Below the pieces are notes generated by a model that had not been told where the DNA came from, ran no database searches, and saw only the letters and a program-made list of their open reading frames with translations. Both the position numbers and the translations under genes were made by a program. This document shows positions 45,293-54,285 of a stretch of 64,000 nucleotides of DNA, piece by piece; position 1 is the first letter of the stretch, and each line of letters opens with the position of its first letter. The stretch is from Alphaproteobacteria bacterium (GTDB lineage Bacteria; Pseudomonadota; Alphaproteobacteria; JANSWW01), in NCBI GenBank assembly GCA_024743275.1, contig JANSWW010000002.1, forward strand, positions 62,001-126,000, written 5' to 3'.

Positions 45293-46948
45293 ATGCCTCC
45301 GATTTGGACCCATCTCGCATCCGGCTTCCGGCCCTATCTGATCCTGATCGGGCTCAGCCTCGTGCTTTTCGTGCCCGGCCTCGACAGTATCCCGCCGCTC
45401 GACCGGGACGAGAGCCGTTTCGCCCAGGCGACGGCGCAAATGCTGGAGAGCGGCGAGATGGTGGATATCCGCTTCCAGGACAAACCGCGGCATAAGAAAC
45501 CCGCCGGAGCCTATTGGGCGCAGGCCGCCTCGGTAAGCCTGCTCTCCGATGTCGAGGCGCGCGAGATCTGGGCCTATCGCGTGCCCAGTGTTATCGCGGC
45601 CACGTTGGCCGTGCTTTTCGTCTTCTGGGGCGGGACCGCCTTGATCGGTCGAGGTCCCGCCTTCGCCGGCGCCCTATTGATGGCCACGGCCCTTATTCTC
45701 TCCTCCGAGGCGCATCAGGCGAAAACGGACGCCATGCTGTTGGCGGCGACCACGCTCGCCATGGCCTGCCTCGCGCGGATCTGGACCCGCTGGCAGGACG
45801 GCGATCCCAGCAGGCCTTGGATCGAGCCGGTACTCCTCTGGGTGGGCGTCGGACTGGGCATGCTGATCAAGGGGCCGATGACCCCGATGGTGGTGGGCCT
45901 CACCGTGATCGCCTTGCTGGTCACCGGGCGGGACCGAGGGTGGTTCTGGAGCCTGCGTCCCGTGATCGGGGTGGCCATCGCCGCCATCATCTTCCTGCCC
46001 TGGGCCGTCGCAATCTTCGTCGAGACCCAGGGGGCCTTCTTCGGCAGCGCCGTTGGCGACGACCTGTTGCCGAAGCTTGTCTCCGGCCAGGAAAGCCATG
46101 GCGCGCCACCGTCTTACTATAGTCTGCTCGTCCTGGTGACCTTCTGGCCGGCCTCGCTGCTGCTGTGGCCCGGCCTCAAATCCGCCTGGCAGGACCGCAA
46201 GGGCGACCCGAGCGCGCGCTTCCTGCTGTGCTGGCTGATCCCGTCCTGGATCGTCTTCGAATTGGTCCCGACGAAGCTGCCCCATTACACGCTCCCGCTC
46301 TATCCGGCGCTCGCCCTGATGGCCGGTCTGGCGGCGGATCAGATCGCCCGGGGTATGGCTGTGGACCGGGCCGCGCGTGTCGTCGCCTGGGTCTGGCTCG
46401 TCATCGGGGTGATCCTCGCGGCGGCCGTCCTGATTGTTCCCCATGTGAAGGGCGACGGCCCGGCCTGGTGGGCCGCCGTTCTGGCGCTCTCCGTGCTGCC
46501 GGTCCTTTGGATCACGCGGAAGGCGTTCGCCCAAGGCCGCATCAAACGCGCGATCCTCGGCTGCGCTGCGTCGGCCACTCTGCTCTATCCCGCGATCCTC
46601 GCCGGAACCCTGCCGGAACTGGACCGGCTCGCCATCGCCCCGCGTCTGGCGGAAGCGGTCGACCGGCTGTCCCCGGGCCAGCGTTTCGCCTCTTCCGGCT
46701 TCCACGAGCCCAGCCTCGTCTTCCTGACCGCGACCGACACGGCCCTGGTCCCACCGGAAGCCGCGGCCGACCTTCTCGCGGACGGCACGGTCGCCCTGGT
46801 CGGCGTGATCCAGCGCTACCGGCCCGCCTTCGAGGCCCGCGCGGCGGAGCGCGAGATCCGCTTGGAGCGGGTCGGCGTCGTGTCCGGCCTGAACTACTCC
46901 AAGGGCGACGAGATCGACATCACCCTGTTCCGCCGGATCGGGAATTGA
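45293..46948 (+). CDS. ArnT-like glycosyltransferase 83
   Basis: Membrane transferase that moves a sugar from polyprenyl phosphate to lipid A or core. The 551-residue protein has the periplasmic LDRDESRFAQATAQML segment with the catalytic Asp-Glu pair, followed by about eleven hydrophobic segments and a C-terminal periplasmic domain. The ATG at 45293 is used; the longer frame upstream is not hydrophobic. It begins a run of five overlapping same-strand genes (45.3-51.3 kb), divergent from the GT2/LAB_N pair across 275 bases with no other clear feature. Confidence 0.9.
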   Translation: MPPIWTHLASGFRPYLILIGLSLVLFVPGLDSIPPLDRDESRFAQATAQMLESGEMVDIRFQDKPRHKKPAGAYWAQAASVSLLSDVEAREIWAYRVPSVIAATLAVLFVFWGGTALIGRGPAFAGALLMATALILSSEAHQAKTDAMLLAATTLAMACLARIWTRWQDGDPSRPWIEPVLLWVGVGLGMLIKGPMTPMVVGLTVIALLVTGRDRGWFWSLRPVIGVAIAAIIFLPWAVAIFVETQGAFFGSAVGDDLLPKLVSGQESHGAPPSYYSLLVLVTFWPASLLLWPGLKSAWQDRKGDPSARFLLCWLIPSWIVFELVPTKLPHYTLPLYPALALMAGLAADQIARGMAVDRAARVVAWVWLVIGVILAAAVLIVPHVKGDGPAWWAAVLALSVLPVLWITRKAFAQGRIKRAILGCAASATLLYPAILAGTLPELDRLAIAPRLAEAVDRLSPGQRFASSGFHEPSLVFLTATDTALVPPEAAADLLADGTVALVGVIQRYRPAFEARAAEREIRLERVGVVSGLNYSKGDEIDITLFRRIGN

Positions 46949-46952
46949 CCCC

Positions 46953-47675
46953 ATGGCCGTCACGGATCCGTCGCCGCCGATAGCCTCGGTTCGCACGCTG
47001 ACCACAGCGGGCGTCGTCGATCGGCTGACCACGCCCCGCGCGCTGATCGGCCTGTTCGCCTGGACGGCGGCGGTGACCGCCCTGTTGGTCGCCTATGTCG
47101 ACCGCCCCGTGGCCTGGTATTTCAAAACCGCCGCCAGCCCGGAGGTGGTTCAGATATTCCGGATGACCACCGATATCGCGAAGGGCGAATGGCCGATCGG
47201 CACCAGCCTGATCGTCCTCGTCGTGCTCGCCTGGCGGCAGCGGCGAACAACGGTTCCAGACCAATGGATCAAGCTCGCCTCCCTGCGCCGGAAATGGGCC
47301 TATCTGTTTTGGACCGCCGTCGTCTCCGGCATTCTTGTTAATCTCTTGAAATGGCCGATCGGGCGGCTCCGCCCGCGCTATCTGTTCGAGGACGGGTCCT
47401 ACGGGTTCATCCCCTTCAACATGGACTTCGGCGCGCTCGCCCTGCCGTCGGGACACACCACGACGGCCATCGCCGTCGCCGTCGCCGCCGCCATCGCCTT
47501 TCCCCGCCACGGCGCCCTGTTGCTGATCCTTGGGCTCTGTCTGGCGATCAGCCGGATCGTCGTCGGCGCCCATTACCCGGGTGACATCGCGGCAGGCTTC
47601 TTCACCGGCGGGGTCACAGCCCTGCTGCTCGCCCGCCATGTCTTCCCCGATGCCGTCGGAAGGTCGCGGCTATGA
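46953..47675 (+). CDS. PAP2-superfamily phosphatase
   Basis: Lipid phosphatase of the LpxE/LpxF/UppP-like class. The 240 residues have about six hydrophobic segments and the three PAP2 motifs: K-x6-RP in KWPIGRLRPR, PSGHT in LPSGHTTTA, and SRIVVGAHYPGD. All catalytic residues are present. It lies four bases after the GT83 gene and overlaps the next transferase (ATGA), so it is likely to remove a phosphate from lipid A or from a released polyprenyl carrier. Confidence 0.88.
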   Translation: MAVTDPSPPIASVRTLTTAGVVDRLTTPRALIGLFAWTAAVTALLVAYVDRPVAWYFKTAASPEVVQIFRMTTDIAKGEWPIGTSLIVLVVLAWRQRRTTVPDQWIKLASLRRKWAYLFWTAVVSGILVNLLKWPIGRLRPRYLFEDGSYGFIPFNMDFGALALPSGHTTTAIAVAVAAAIAFPRHGALLLILGLCLAISRIVVGAHYPGDIAAGFFTGGVTALLLARHVFPDAVGRSRL

Positions 47676-49135
47676 CCCTGCTGACCCGCCAGAACCTGTT
47701 CCTGGCCATCGCCGGCCTCACGGTGTTGCGCCTCGCGACGCTCGCCGCCAGCCCGCTCGACCTGTTCCCGGACGAGGCGCAGTACTGGGATTGGTCCAGG
47801 GAGCTTGCCTGGGGCTATTTCTCGAAGCCGCCCCTGGTCGGCTGGGTGATCCATGCCTCGACGGCGGTCTGCGGGGACGGTCCGGCCTGCATCCGCGCCT
47901 CCTCCCCGCTGCTCCACGCCCTCGGCGCGCTTTTCGTCTATCTGGCGGCACGGCGCTTCTTCAATGAGGAAACCGGCCTTTGGAGCGGGCTCGTCTATTT
48001 GACCCTGCCGGGGATCTTCTTCTCCTCCGGGTTCGTGTCGACCGACGTGCCGCTGCTGACGATGCTGGCGGGCGCGCTCTGGGCGTTGGCCCGCTACCGC
48101 GAAGACGCCGGCTGGGGGAACGCGGCCCTTCTCGGCCTGTTCTTCGGCATCGCCTTCCTGGCGAAATACGCGGCCCTGTTCGCCCTTGGCGGCCTGATCC
48201 TCTGGGCGCTGCTGACACGGGAGGGACGCGGCGTGTTTCTGCGCCTGCCGACCGTCGCTGCGGCCGGAAGTTTCCTGGCCGTCATCGCCAACAACATACT
48301 GTGGAACCGCGAGAACGGCTTCATCACCGTCTCCCACACCGCCGACAACGCCAATTGGGGGGCGGAGCTTCTCAATCCCGGAAAGGCGTTGGAGTTTTTC
48401 GGCGCCCAGTTCGGCGTGTTCGGCCCGATCCTGCTGATCTCCCTCTTCGCGCTGACCGTCCGCGCCATCCGGAGGCGCGATGTCCCCGGTGTCGTCGTCC
48501 TCTTCCTCGCGATGAGCGTACCGGTCGTGCTCGGAATCACCGGCCAAGCCCTGGTGAGCCGCGCGCACGCCAACTGGGCCGCCTCGGCCTATGTCGCGGC
48601 GACGCCGGCCGTCGTCTGGTTCCTGTTGGAAGGCGGACGTCGCAAATGGCTCGCCGGCTCGGTTATCCTTCACAGCGTTGTCGGCCTCGGCCTCTATGTC
48701 TTCACCCTCGGCGCCAATAGCTGGTCGCTGATCCCGGGGGTCGATCCCTTCCACCGGGTCGTCGCCTGGCAGCAGACGGCGGATACGGTGAAACGGGTGA
48801 TCGCGACGCAAGGCCCCTTCGACGTTCTTCTGAGCGACGACCGCCGGCTGACCGCGGCCCTGGTCTACGAATTGCGGGACTATGAAGGGCGGGACGGCCC
48901 ACCCTTGCGCATGTGGCACCGGGACGGCCCGCCGCCCAACCACTATGCGATCGACCGGCCCTATGTTCCCCAAGCCGGGGAACGTGTCCTGTTCGTGAAC
49001 CGGTTCGGGTTCCCGGACGGCATCGCCACCCAGTTCGCCGAGGCGGAGAAGATCGCCGAAGCGGCCATCCCGATCCGCCCCTGGCGGGACAGAACACTCC
49101 ATTTCTCGATCCTGGAGGATCCGAATGCGCCCTAA
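47672..49135 (+). CDS. Second GT39/83-family membrane glycosyltransferase
   Basis: A 487-residue PMT_2-type transferase. It carries LFPDEAQYWDWSRELAWG in the first loop (the Asp-Glu pair at the active site), SKPPLVGWVI, and a dense series of membrane segments. It ends in a soluble C-terminal part. It overlaps the PAP2 gene at its start (ATGA) and the second PAP2 gene at its end (11 bases). With the first GT83 it implies at least two different sugar additions. Confidence 0.88.
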   Translation: MTLLTRQNLFLAIAGLTVLRLATLAASPLDLFPDEAQYWDWSRELAWGYFSKPPLVGWVIHASTAVCGDGPACIRASSPLLHALGALFVYLAARRFFNEETGLWSGLVYLTLPGIFFSSGFVSTDVPLLTMLAGALWALARYREDAGWGNAALLGLFFGIAFLAKYAALFALGGLILWALLTREGRGVFLRLPTVAAAGSFLAVIANNILWNRENGFITVSHTADNANWGAELLNPGKALEFFGAQFGVFGPILLISLFALTVRAIRRRDVPGVVVLFLAMSVPVVLGITGQALVSRAHANWAASAYVAATPAVVWFLLEGGRRKWLAGSVILHSVVGLGLYVFTLGANSWSLIPGVDPFHRVVAWQQTADTVKRVIATQGPFDVLLSDDRRLTAALVYELRDYEGRDGPPLRMWHRDGPPPNHYAIDRPYVPQAGERVLFVNRFGFPDGIATQFAEAEKIAEAAIPIRPWRDRTLHFSILEDPNAP

Positions 49136-49922
49136 CGGCCTGCTGCGCGACGGCCATCCGGTCCCCTCGGACCATCGCAGCGCCATCACCTGGACCTGCG
49201 TCGCCTTCATTGTCGCGACCACCTTCTTTCTGTCCTATCCCCAGGTGGATCTGATCGTCTCCGGTTGGTTCTTCGGGCCGGACGGCTTTGTGCGCGGCGG
49301 CGAGACCACGGCCCAGGCGATCCGTGACGTCTTCAAGCTGTCCTATACCTTCCTGTGCGCGGCCATCATCATCGCCGCCATCGTGCGGGAGGTCGCCAAG
49401 ATCCGATTGTTCCGCCTCAGCCGCGCGGAGGTTTGGTATCTGATCGTCAGCCTGACCACCGGGCCGGGCATCCTGGTCAACAGCGTCTTCAAGGACCAGT
49501 GGGGCCGCGCCCGGCCGGTCACGGTGGAGGAGTTCGGCGGCAGCCTCGACTTCTCACCGGTCTGGATGATCGCCGGCCAATGCGACCGCAATTGCTCCTT
49601 CATGTCCGGCGAGGCGGCGGCGGGCTTCTCGCTGATCGCCGTCGCGCTGATCGCCAGCCGCTACCGGGCGCTGGTCTTCGCCTTCGCCATCGGTGTCGGC
49701 ATCACCATGGGCCTGGTGCGCATCGTCATGGGCGGTCATTTCCTGTCGGATACGATCTTCGCCGCCCTGACAGTGACCCTGGTCAGCCTAATCGCCCATC
49801 ATGTGATCGTCGGCGGCCACAACAAGGGCATCATGAAGTGGGTCGGTCCGGTGGTGCGCGCCCTTAGCGGGCTCTGGAACCGGATGATCGACGCGATCGA
49901 ACAACAGGCGCGGCGGCGATGA
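49125..49922 (+). CDS. PAP2-like phosphatase with SGE in place of SGH
   Basis: A 265-residue membrane phosphatase of the same superfamily. It has K-x6-RP in KDQWGRARPV and a C3 motif in RIVMGGHFLSD, but the second motif reads SFMSGEAAAGF, with Glu where PSGH has His. The rest is family-like with about six hydrophobic segments. Such a variant may still act with a changed proton donor, or may need another acid. It overlaps the transferase before it and the ManC gene after it (ATGA). Confidence 0.82.
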   Translation: MRPNGLLRDGHPVPSDHRSAITWTCVAFIVATTFFLSYPQVDLIVSGWFFGPDGFVRGGETTAQAIRDVFKLSYTFLCAAIIIAAIVREVAKIRLFRLSRAEVWYLIVSLTTGPGILVNSVFKDQWGRARPVTVEEFGGSLDFSPVWMIAGQCDRNCSFMSGEAAAGFSLIAVALIASRYRALVFAFAIGVGITMGLVRIVMGGHFLSDTIFAALTVTLVSLIAHHVIVGGHNKGIMKWVGPVVRALSGLWNRMIDAIEQQARRR

Positions 49923-51349
49923 AGCTCTATCCCCTGATCCTCTCCGGCGGCGCCGGGACCCGGCTGTGGCCGCTTTCACGGCAGGCTTTCCCGAAGCAGC
50001 TTCTGCCGCTGATCGGCGACCGGTCGCTGATGGCGCAAACCCTGGAGCGGACCAGGGAGCCCGCGGGCGCCCTGACCTTCGCCCCCCCGACGGTGGTGGC
50101 GGGCGATGCGCACCGCTTTCTCATCGCCGAAGAAGCCCGCCAGGCCGAAATCCCCCTCAGGCGGCTGATCCTGGAACCACAGGGGCGCAATACCGCGCCC
50201 GCGATCCTGGCCGGCGCCCTGGATATCGTCGCGGAGGACCCGGAGGCGATCCTCCTCGTTCAGACCTCGGATCACCGCATCGCCGATCTCTCCGCGTTCA
50301 TGGCGGCGGTGGAGAGCGCCGGCCGGGCGGCGGCCACCGGCCGCTTCACCACCTTCGGCATCGCGCCCTCCCTCCCCCATACGGGCTACGGCTATATCCA
50401 GCGCGGCGCGGCGCTCGACGATGTCCCGGGCGCCTACGCGCTCGCCCGGTTCAAGGAGAAGCCGGACCGCGAGACGGCGGAGCGGATGCTCGCCGAGGGT
50501 GGCCATAGCTGGAACAGCGGCATGTTCGTGTTCCCAGCCGCCGCGATGATCGCGGCGTTGGAGACGCTCGAGCCCGACATGGTCACCGCCGTGCGCGCCG
50601 CCCATGCGGCGGCGAAGTCGGATCTCGACTTCCTGCGGCTCGACGCCAACGCCTTCGCCAAGGCCCCATCCCTTCCCATCGACATCGCGCTGATGGAAAA
50701 GACGGACCGGGCCGCCGTGGTTCCCTGCGACATCGGCTGGAGCGATATCGGCAGCTATCAAAGCCTATGGGAGCTCGGCGAGAAGGATTCGGACGGCAAT
50801 GTGCTGACCGGCGATGTCGTCGCGGCGGGCAGCACGGACAGCTATATCCGCGCGGACAAGCGCTTGGTCGCCGCTGTCGGTCTGGAACGCATGTTGGTGG
50901 TCGAGACCGGCGACGCCGTCTGTGTCGCGCCGATGGATCGGTCGGAGGAGATCAAGACTCTGGTCGCCCTGCTGAAGCAGGGAAACCGCGAGGAGGTCTT
51001 GAGCGGACGACGGGTTTACCGCCCTTGGGGCTGGTATGAGAGCCTGGTGACCGGCGATCACTTCCAGGTCAAGCATATCCAGGTCACGCCAGGCGCCCAG
51101 CTCTCCCTGCAGCGCCACCGCCACCGGTCGGAGCATTGGATCGTGGTCTCCGGCGAGGCGGAGGTCACACGGGACGACACGGTCGCCACCCTGACCGCCA
51201 ATCAGAGCACCTATATCCCGGTCGGGACCAAGCATCGGCTCGCGAACCGCCATGCGAGCCAGCCCTTGGAGATCATCGAGGTGCAGACCGGCGACTATCT
51301 CGGCGAGGACGATATCGAACGCTTCGAGGACCGCTACGGCCGGGCCTGA
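49919..51349 (+). CDS. manC: Mannose-1-phosphate guanylyltransferase / mannose-6-phosphate isomerase
   Basis: Makes GDP-mannose for glycans. The 476 residues start with the nucleotidyltransferase SGGAGTRLWPLSRQAFPKQLLPL (residues about 9-31), have the FKEKPDRETAERML and SWNSGMFVF segments, and end in a cupin-type isomerase domain. The cupin includes RPWGWYESLVTGDHFQVKHI, then QRHRHRSEHWIVVSGEAEVT with metal-binding His. Dual-function forms have both domains. Last gene of the plus-strand glycan block; the cytochrome b561 gene lies eight bases away on the other strand. Confidence 0.93.
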   Translation: MKLYPLILSGGAGTRLWPLSRQAFPKQLLPLIGDRSLMAQTLERTREPAGALTFAPPTVVAGDAHRFLIAEEARQAEIPLRRLILEPQGRNTAPAILAGALDIVAEDPEAILLVQTSDHRIADLSAFMAAVESAGRAAATGRFTTFGIAPSLPHTGYGYIQRGAALDDVPGAYALARFKEKPDRETAERMLAEGGHSWNSGMFVFPAAAMIAALETLEPDMVTAVRAAHAAAKSDLDFLRLDANAFAKAPSLPIDIALMEKTDRAAVVPCDIGWSDIGSYQSLWELGEKDSDGNVLTGDVVAAGSTDSYIRADKRLVAAVGLERMLVVETGDAVCVAPMDRSEEIKTLVALLKQGNREEVLSGRRVYRPWGWYESLVTGDHFQVKHIQVTPGAQLSLQRHRHRSEHWIVVSGEAEVTRDDTVATLTANQSTYIPVGTKHRLANRHASQPLEIIEVQTGDYLGEDDIERFEDRYGRA

Positions 51350-51357
51350 GGTCGGAG

Positions 51358-51939
51358 CTAGTCCTGCCGCCCTCTGCCCTTACTCCCAGCGGGCAGCATC
51401 CGGCGCAGGACGGCGTCCCGGTCGACATAGTGATGCTTGAGCGCCGCGGCGACATGAACCAGAAGAAGCAGCGCCAGGGCGTCGGTCAGGCGTTTGTGGA
51501 CCGTCATCCAGAAGGCCTCGGTCTCCTGGCTCGGGGCCAACGGATGGGGCAGCGCGAAGAGATCGAACACCCTCGTCTCGATACCCCAGATATTGGCAGA
51601 GGACATCAGCCAGCCGGTCACCGGGATCGCGACCATCAGGGCATAGAGCAGGACATGGGCGCCGGCGGCGAGCAGCCTTTCATACCGCTTCATCCCCTCG
51701 GGCAGTGCCGGTGCGGGCGTCGCGAACCGCCAGCCCAGCCGCATCAGGGCCAGCATGAAGATCACAAACCCCCAGCTCTTGTGCTGCTGATACCAGAAAA
51801 ACTGGCTGCCGCGATCCTCCAGATCGACCATCCAGGTCCCGATGCCCCAGGAACCGACGATCAGGATTGCCATGCCCCAGTGAAAGGCCATGGAAAGGCT
51901 CGTGTAGCGTGTGGTCTCCGGTGCGGTCATGATCGTCAT
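51358..51939 (-). CDS. Cytochrome b561-like membrane protein
   Basis: Four-helix membrane b-type cytochrome. The 193-residue product has hydrophobic helices with candidate heme His in MAFHWGMAI, YQQHKSWGF, AAGAHVLLYAL and TVHKRLTDALALLLLVHVAAALKHHYVD. These are enough for two hemes. It is often paired with a YceI gene; here YceI lies 13 bases upstream, so they are likely co-transcribed and may share electron transfer to a periplasmic ligand. An ATG at 51930 is an alternative start. Confidence 0.9.
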   Translation of the reverse strand: MTIMTAPETTRYTSLSMAFHWGMAILIVGSWGIGTWMVDLEDRGSQFFWYQQHKSWGFVIFMLALMRLGWRFATPAPALPEGMKRYERLLAAGAHVLLYALMVAIPVTGWLMSSANIWGIETRVFDLFALPHPLAPSQETEAFWMTVHKRLTDALALLLLVHVAAALKHHYVDRDAVLRRMLPAGSKGRGRQD

Positions 51940-51952
51940 TGTAGCGTGCTCC

Positions 51953-52516
51953 CTACCGCGCCGCCGCTTCGATCGAGAAGCTGACCGTCACTTCGAAGGC
52001 GACCGTATCGGGCTTTTCGAACTCGCCCTGGCCGACCCCGTGATCCGTGCGGTTCATGACCAGTTCGCCCGAAGCGGACGCGCGGTCGCCATCGACCCGG
52101 ATCGTGACCGGGAAGGCGACCGGGACGGTCACCCCGCGCAGGGTCAGGTCCGCCGTCAGGTCGTAACGGTCGCCGCCGGTGGGCGTCAGGGACGTCACGT
52201 CGAAGCGGGCCTCGGGATGTCGCTCGGCCGCGAACCACGTCTCGCCCCGCAACTCCTTGTCGACATCGGCGGTGCCCAGGGTCGCGCTCTCCAAGGGAAT
52301 GGCGATCGCGATCGCCGCGTTCTCGGGGGCCGTCGGATCGAACGCCATCTCGGCCGCGGCGAACTGTTGGAAGCTGCCGGCCCAATCGCGGCCCTGGATC
52401 GACGCCGTGAAGTCGAGGCGGCTCTCCTCCGCGATCAATTCCCAGCTTCGGGCGTCGGCGGGCCCGGTCGAGAAAGCGGCCAAAAGGGATACGGCCAAAA
52501 GGGACCGTTTCAACAT
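51953..52516 (-). CDS. YceI-family protein paired with cytochrome b561
   Basis: A 187-residue YceI protein with a signal peptide (MLKRSLLAVSLLAAFSTGPADA) and a lipocalin-like barrel ending in KPDTVAFEVTVSFSIEA. The start at 52516 places the signal peptide properly; the longer frame is not used. It differs from the YceI at 39796, whose barrel starts with a His-rich opening, and it is linked to cytochrome b561. It lies 19 bases after the dioxygenase gene. Confidence 0.9.
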   Translation of the reverse strand: MLKRSLLAVSLLAAFSTGPADARSWELIAEESRLDFTASIQGRDWAGSFQQFAAAEMAFDPTAPENAAIAIAIPLESATLGTADVDKELRGETWFAAERHPEARFDVTSLTPTGGDRYDLTADLTLRGVTVPVAFPVTIRVDGDRASASGELVMNRTDHGVGQGEFEKPDTVAFEVTVSFSIEAAAR

Positions 52517-52535
52517 GGATTTATCCTCCAGGGTC

Positions 52536-53357
52536 TCAGGCGAAGAGATAGGCGTCCATGGCGATCGAGCCATAGGTGATCGAATGGTGCGCGCGTGTGC
52601 CGCTGACCGAGCGCCGATTGTGGGCGCCTTCCGGACCCATGGCGGCCCCCATCGAGGCGAAGAGCGGCATCAGATGTTCATCGCTCGGATGGTTCCGCAC
52701 CGCCTCCGGCGCCAGACAGCGATAGCCGATCAGGCTATCGAGATCGCCCTCGGTGATCCTACCGTCAAGCCAATCGACAAAGGCCAGCACCCAGTCCGGG
52801 GTCTCGTCGCGGCCGATCCACTGGCGGAATTCATGGAGGTTGTGGCTCGCCGAACCGGAGCCGATCACCAGCACATCCTCTTGCCGGAAGGGCGCAAGGG
52901 CCTGGCCGATTTTCAGGTGGTGTCGAGCCCCCTCCGCCCCCGATAGCGATGGATCGATGGAAACGGGGATCACGGGTACATCCGCATCGGGGAACAGGAA
53001 GCGCAGCGGCACCCAAACCCCGTGATCCAGCCCGCGCGTCGTGTCGCGCCGAACATCGAAGCCAGCCGCACCCAGCGATTCCGCAACCGCCTCGGCGAGG
53101 ACCGGATCGCCCGGCGGCTCGTAGCGCAGCCGATAGAGCGCATCCGGAAAGCCAAAGAAGTCGTGGACCGTCTCCGGCCGGACGGCGGTTCCGACCGCGA
53201 CCCCGCCCTCGATCTCATAATGGGCGCTGACGACCAGGATCGCCTTGGGCTTGCCGAGCGATCGCCCGAGCGTCTTCATGAAGTCGGCGGCGGGGACGTC
53301 GCCCAGGGCCAGGGTCGGCGCCCCATGGGAGACGAAAAGGGATGGCTGCGTGGACAT
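52536..53357 (-). CDS. Extradiol-type (DODA/LigB) dioxygenase family protein
   Basis: Non-heme iron or zinc family that includes 4,5-DOPA dioxygenase and related ring-opening enzymes. The 273-residue product has the metal-binding His of SHGAPTL near the start, VSAHYEIEGG, and LDHGVWVPLRFLFPD. Further conserved residues lie in GSGSASHNLHEF. The bacterial YgiD-like members act on catechols, but the substrate here is unknown. It is upstream of the YceI-cytochrome b561 pair on the same strand. Confidence 0.88.
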   Translation of the reverse strand: MSTQPSLFVSHGAPTLALGDVPAADFMKTLGRSLGKPKAILVVSAHYEIEGGVAVGTAVRPETVHDFFGFPDALYRLRYEPPGDPVLAEAVAESLGAAGFDVRRDTTRGLDHGVWVPLRFLFPDADVPVIPVSIDPSLSGAEGARHHLKIGQALAPFRQEDVLVIGSGSASHNLHEFRQWIGRDETPDWVLAFVDWLDGRITEGDLDSLIGYRCLAPEAVRNHPSDEHLMPLFASMGAAMGPEGAHNRRSVSGTRAHHSITYGSIAMDAYLFA

Positions 53358-53586
53358 GGCTGAACCTCCGGGCCGGCAATTGTTCCGCCCCTATGAGGTC
53401 GGTCCGGTTCCCTTGTTTGTCAGCCGCCCGATCCCGCAAGGCGTTCTTGCATCGCCGCAAAGGGAGCGCCGTTCACACACCCGTGAGTTTTTGAACGGTC
53501 ATTATACTTTTTCCTTCCCGGCGATTGAACCAGGCGCGGCGGAGGGCTAGGTGTCAGGGCAACGCACCACCGAAAGGAACCCGATC

Positions 53587-54153
53587 ATGTCTACGATTTC
53601 CCCGCTGATGCCGCGTCAGGCCGTTCCCGCCCTCACCGTTCAGACCGTCCAGGGCGGCACCTGGACGCTCGCCGACCAGCAGCCGGACAACTTCACCCTC
53701 GTTGTATTCTATCGCGGTCTGCATTGCCCGATCTGCGGCACCTATCTCAAGGATCTGCAGTCCAAACTGGCCGATTTCGCCGCCAAGGGCGTCAACGTCG
53801 TGGCAATCTCCTCCGACGGCCAGGAGCGGGCGGAAAAGTCGGCCCAGCGCTGGAAGATCACGGATCTGACCCTCGGCTACGGCCTCTCCCTCGACGACGC
53901 CCGCAAGTGGGGCCTCTACATCTCCAGCTCGAACGGCGCCACCTCGACCGGCGATCAGGAGCCGGCGCTGTTCTCCGAACCGGGCCTGTTCCTGGTCCGC
54001 CCCGACGGCACTCTCTATTTCGGTACGGTGCAGACCATGCCCTTCGCCCGCCCTGACTTCTCTCAGCTCCTTGGCGCGCTTGATTTCGTCATCGCCAAGG
54101 ATTACCCGGCCCGCGGTGAGGTGGTCGACCACAAGGCCGCCGACGCCGCTTGA
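53587..54153 (+). CDS. Peroxiredoxin-like protein with CPIC motif
   Basis: AhpC/TSA-fold protein of 188 residues. The redox motif GLHCPICGTYLKDLQ gives C47 and C50, spaced like a thioredoxin-type CxxC, where typical peroxiredoxins have a single peroxidatic Cys in a PxxxTxxC loop. The ATG at 53587 gives the family start; a longer frame reaches 53551. It is followed by a strong terminator, so it is transcribed alone. Probable thiol peroxidase or disulfide reductase. Confidence 0.88.
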   Translation: MSTISPLMPRQAVPALTVQTVQGGTWTLADQQPDNFTLVVFYRGLHCPICGTYLKDLQSKLADFAAKGVNVVAISSDGQERAEKSAQRWKITDLTLGYGLSLDDARKWGLYISSSNGATSTGDQEPALFSEPGLFLVRPDGTLYFGTVQTMPFARPDFSQLLGALDFVIAKDYPARGEVVDHKAADAA

Positions 54154-54197
54154 CCCGCATCGCCTCCACCGGCCACCCTTAAACCGGCGGTTGTGGC

Positions 54198-54228
54198 AAA
54201 AGGCCCGGTGTTCCCGCCGGGCCTTTTT
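54198..54228 (+). terminator. Strong intrinsic terminator after the peroxiredoxin-like gene
   Basis: AGGCCCGG (54201-54208) pairs with CCGGGCCT (54217-54224) around an 8-base loop, flanked by A's before and a T run (TTTT) after. It lies about 45 bases after the gene end and is the clearest intrinsic terminator of the window. The flanking A/T runs would let it work on both strands. Confidence 0.88.
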
Positions 54229-54285
54229 GTTGGCACGGTCCCGGTTTGGCGATTACCCTGCCGTCCCGTATCCGAAGGAGATCCC

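Noticed and set aside
45674..47032. Minus-strand ORF of about 450 codons over the GT83 and PAP2 genes
   Set aside because: Antisense to genes with complete motifs; rich in Gly, Arg and Asp with no family match.
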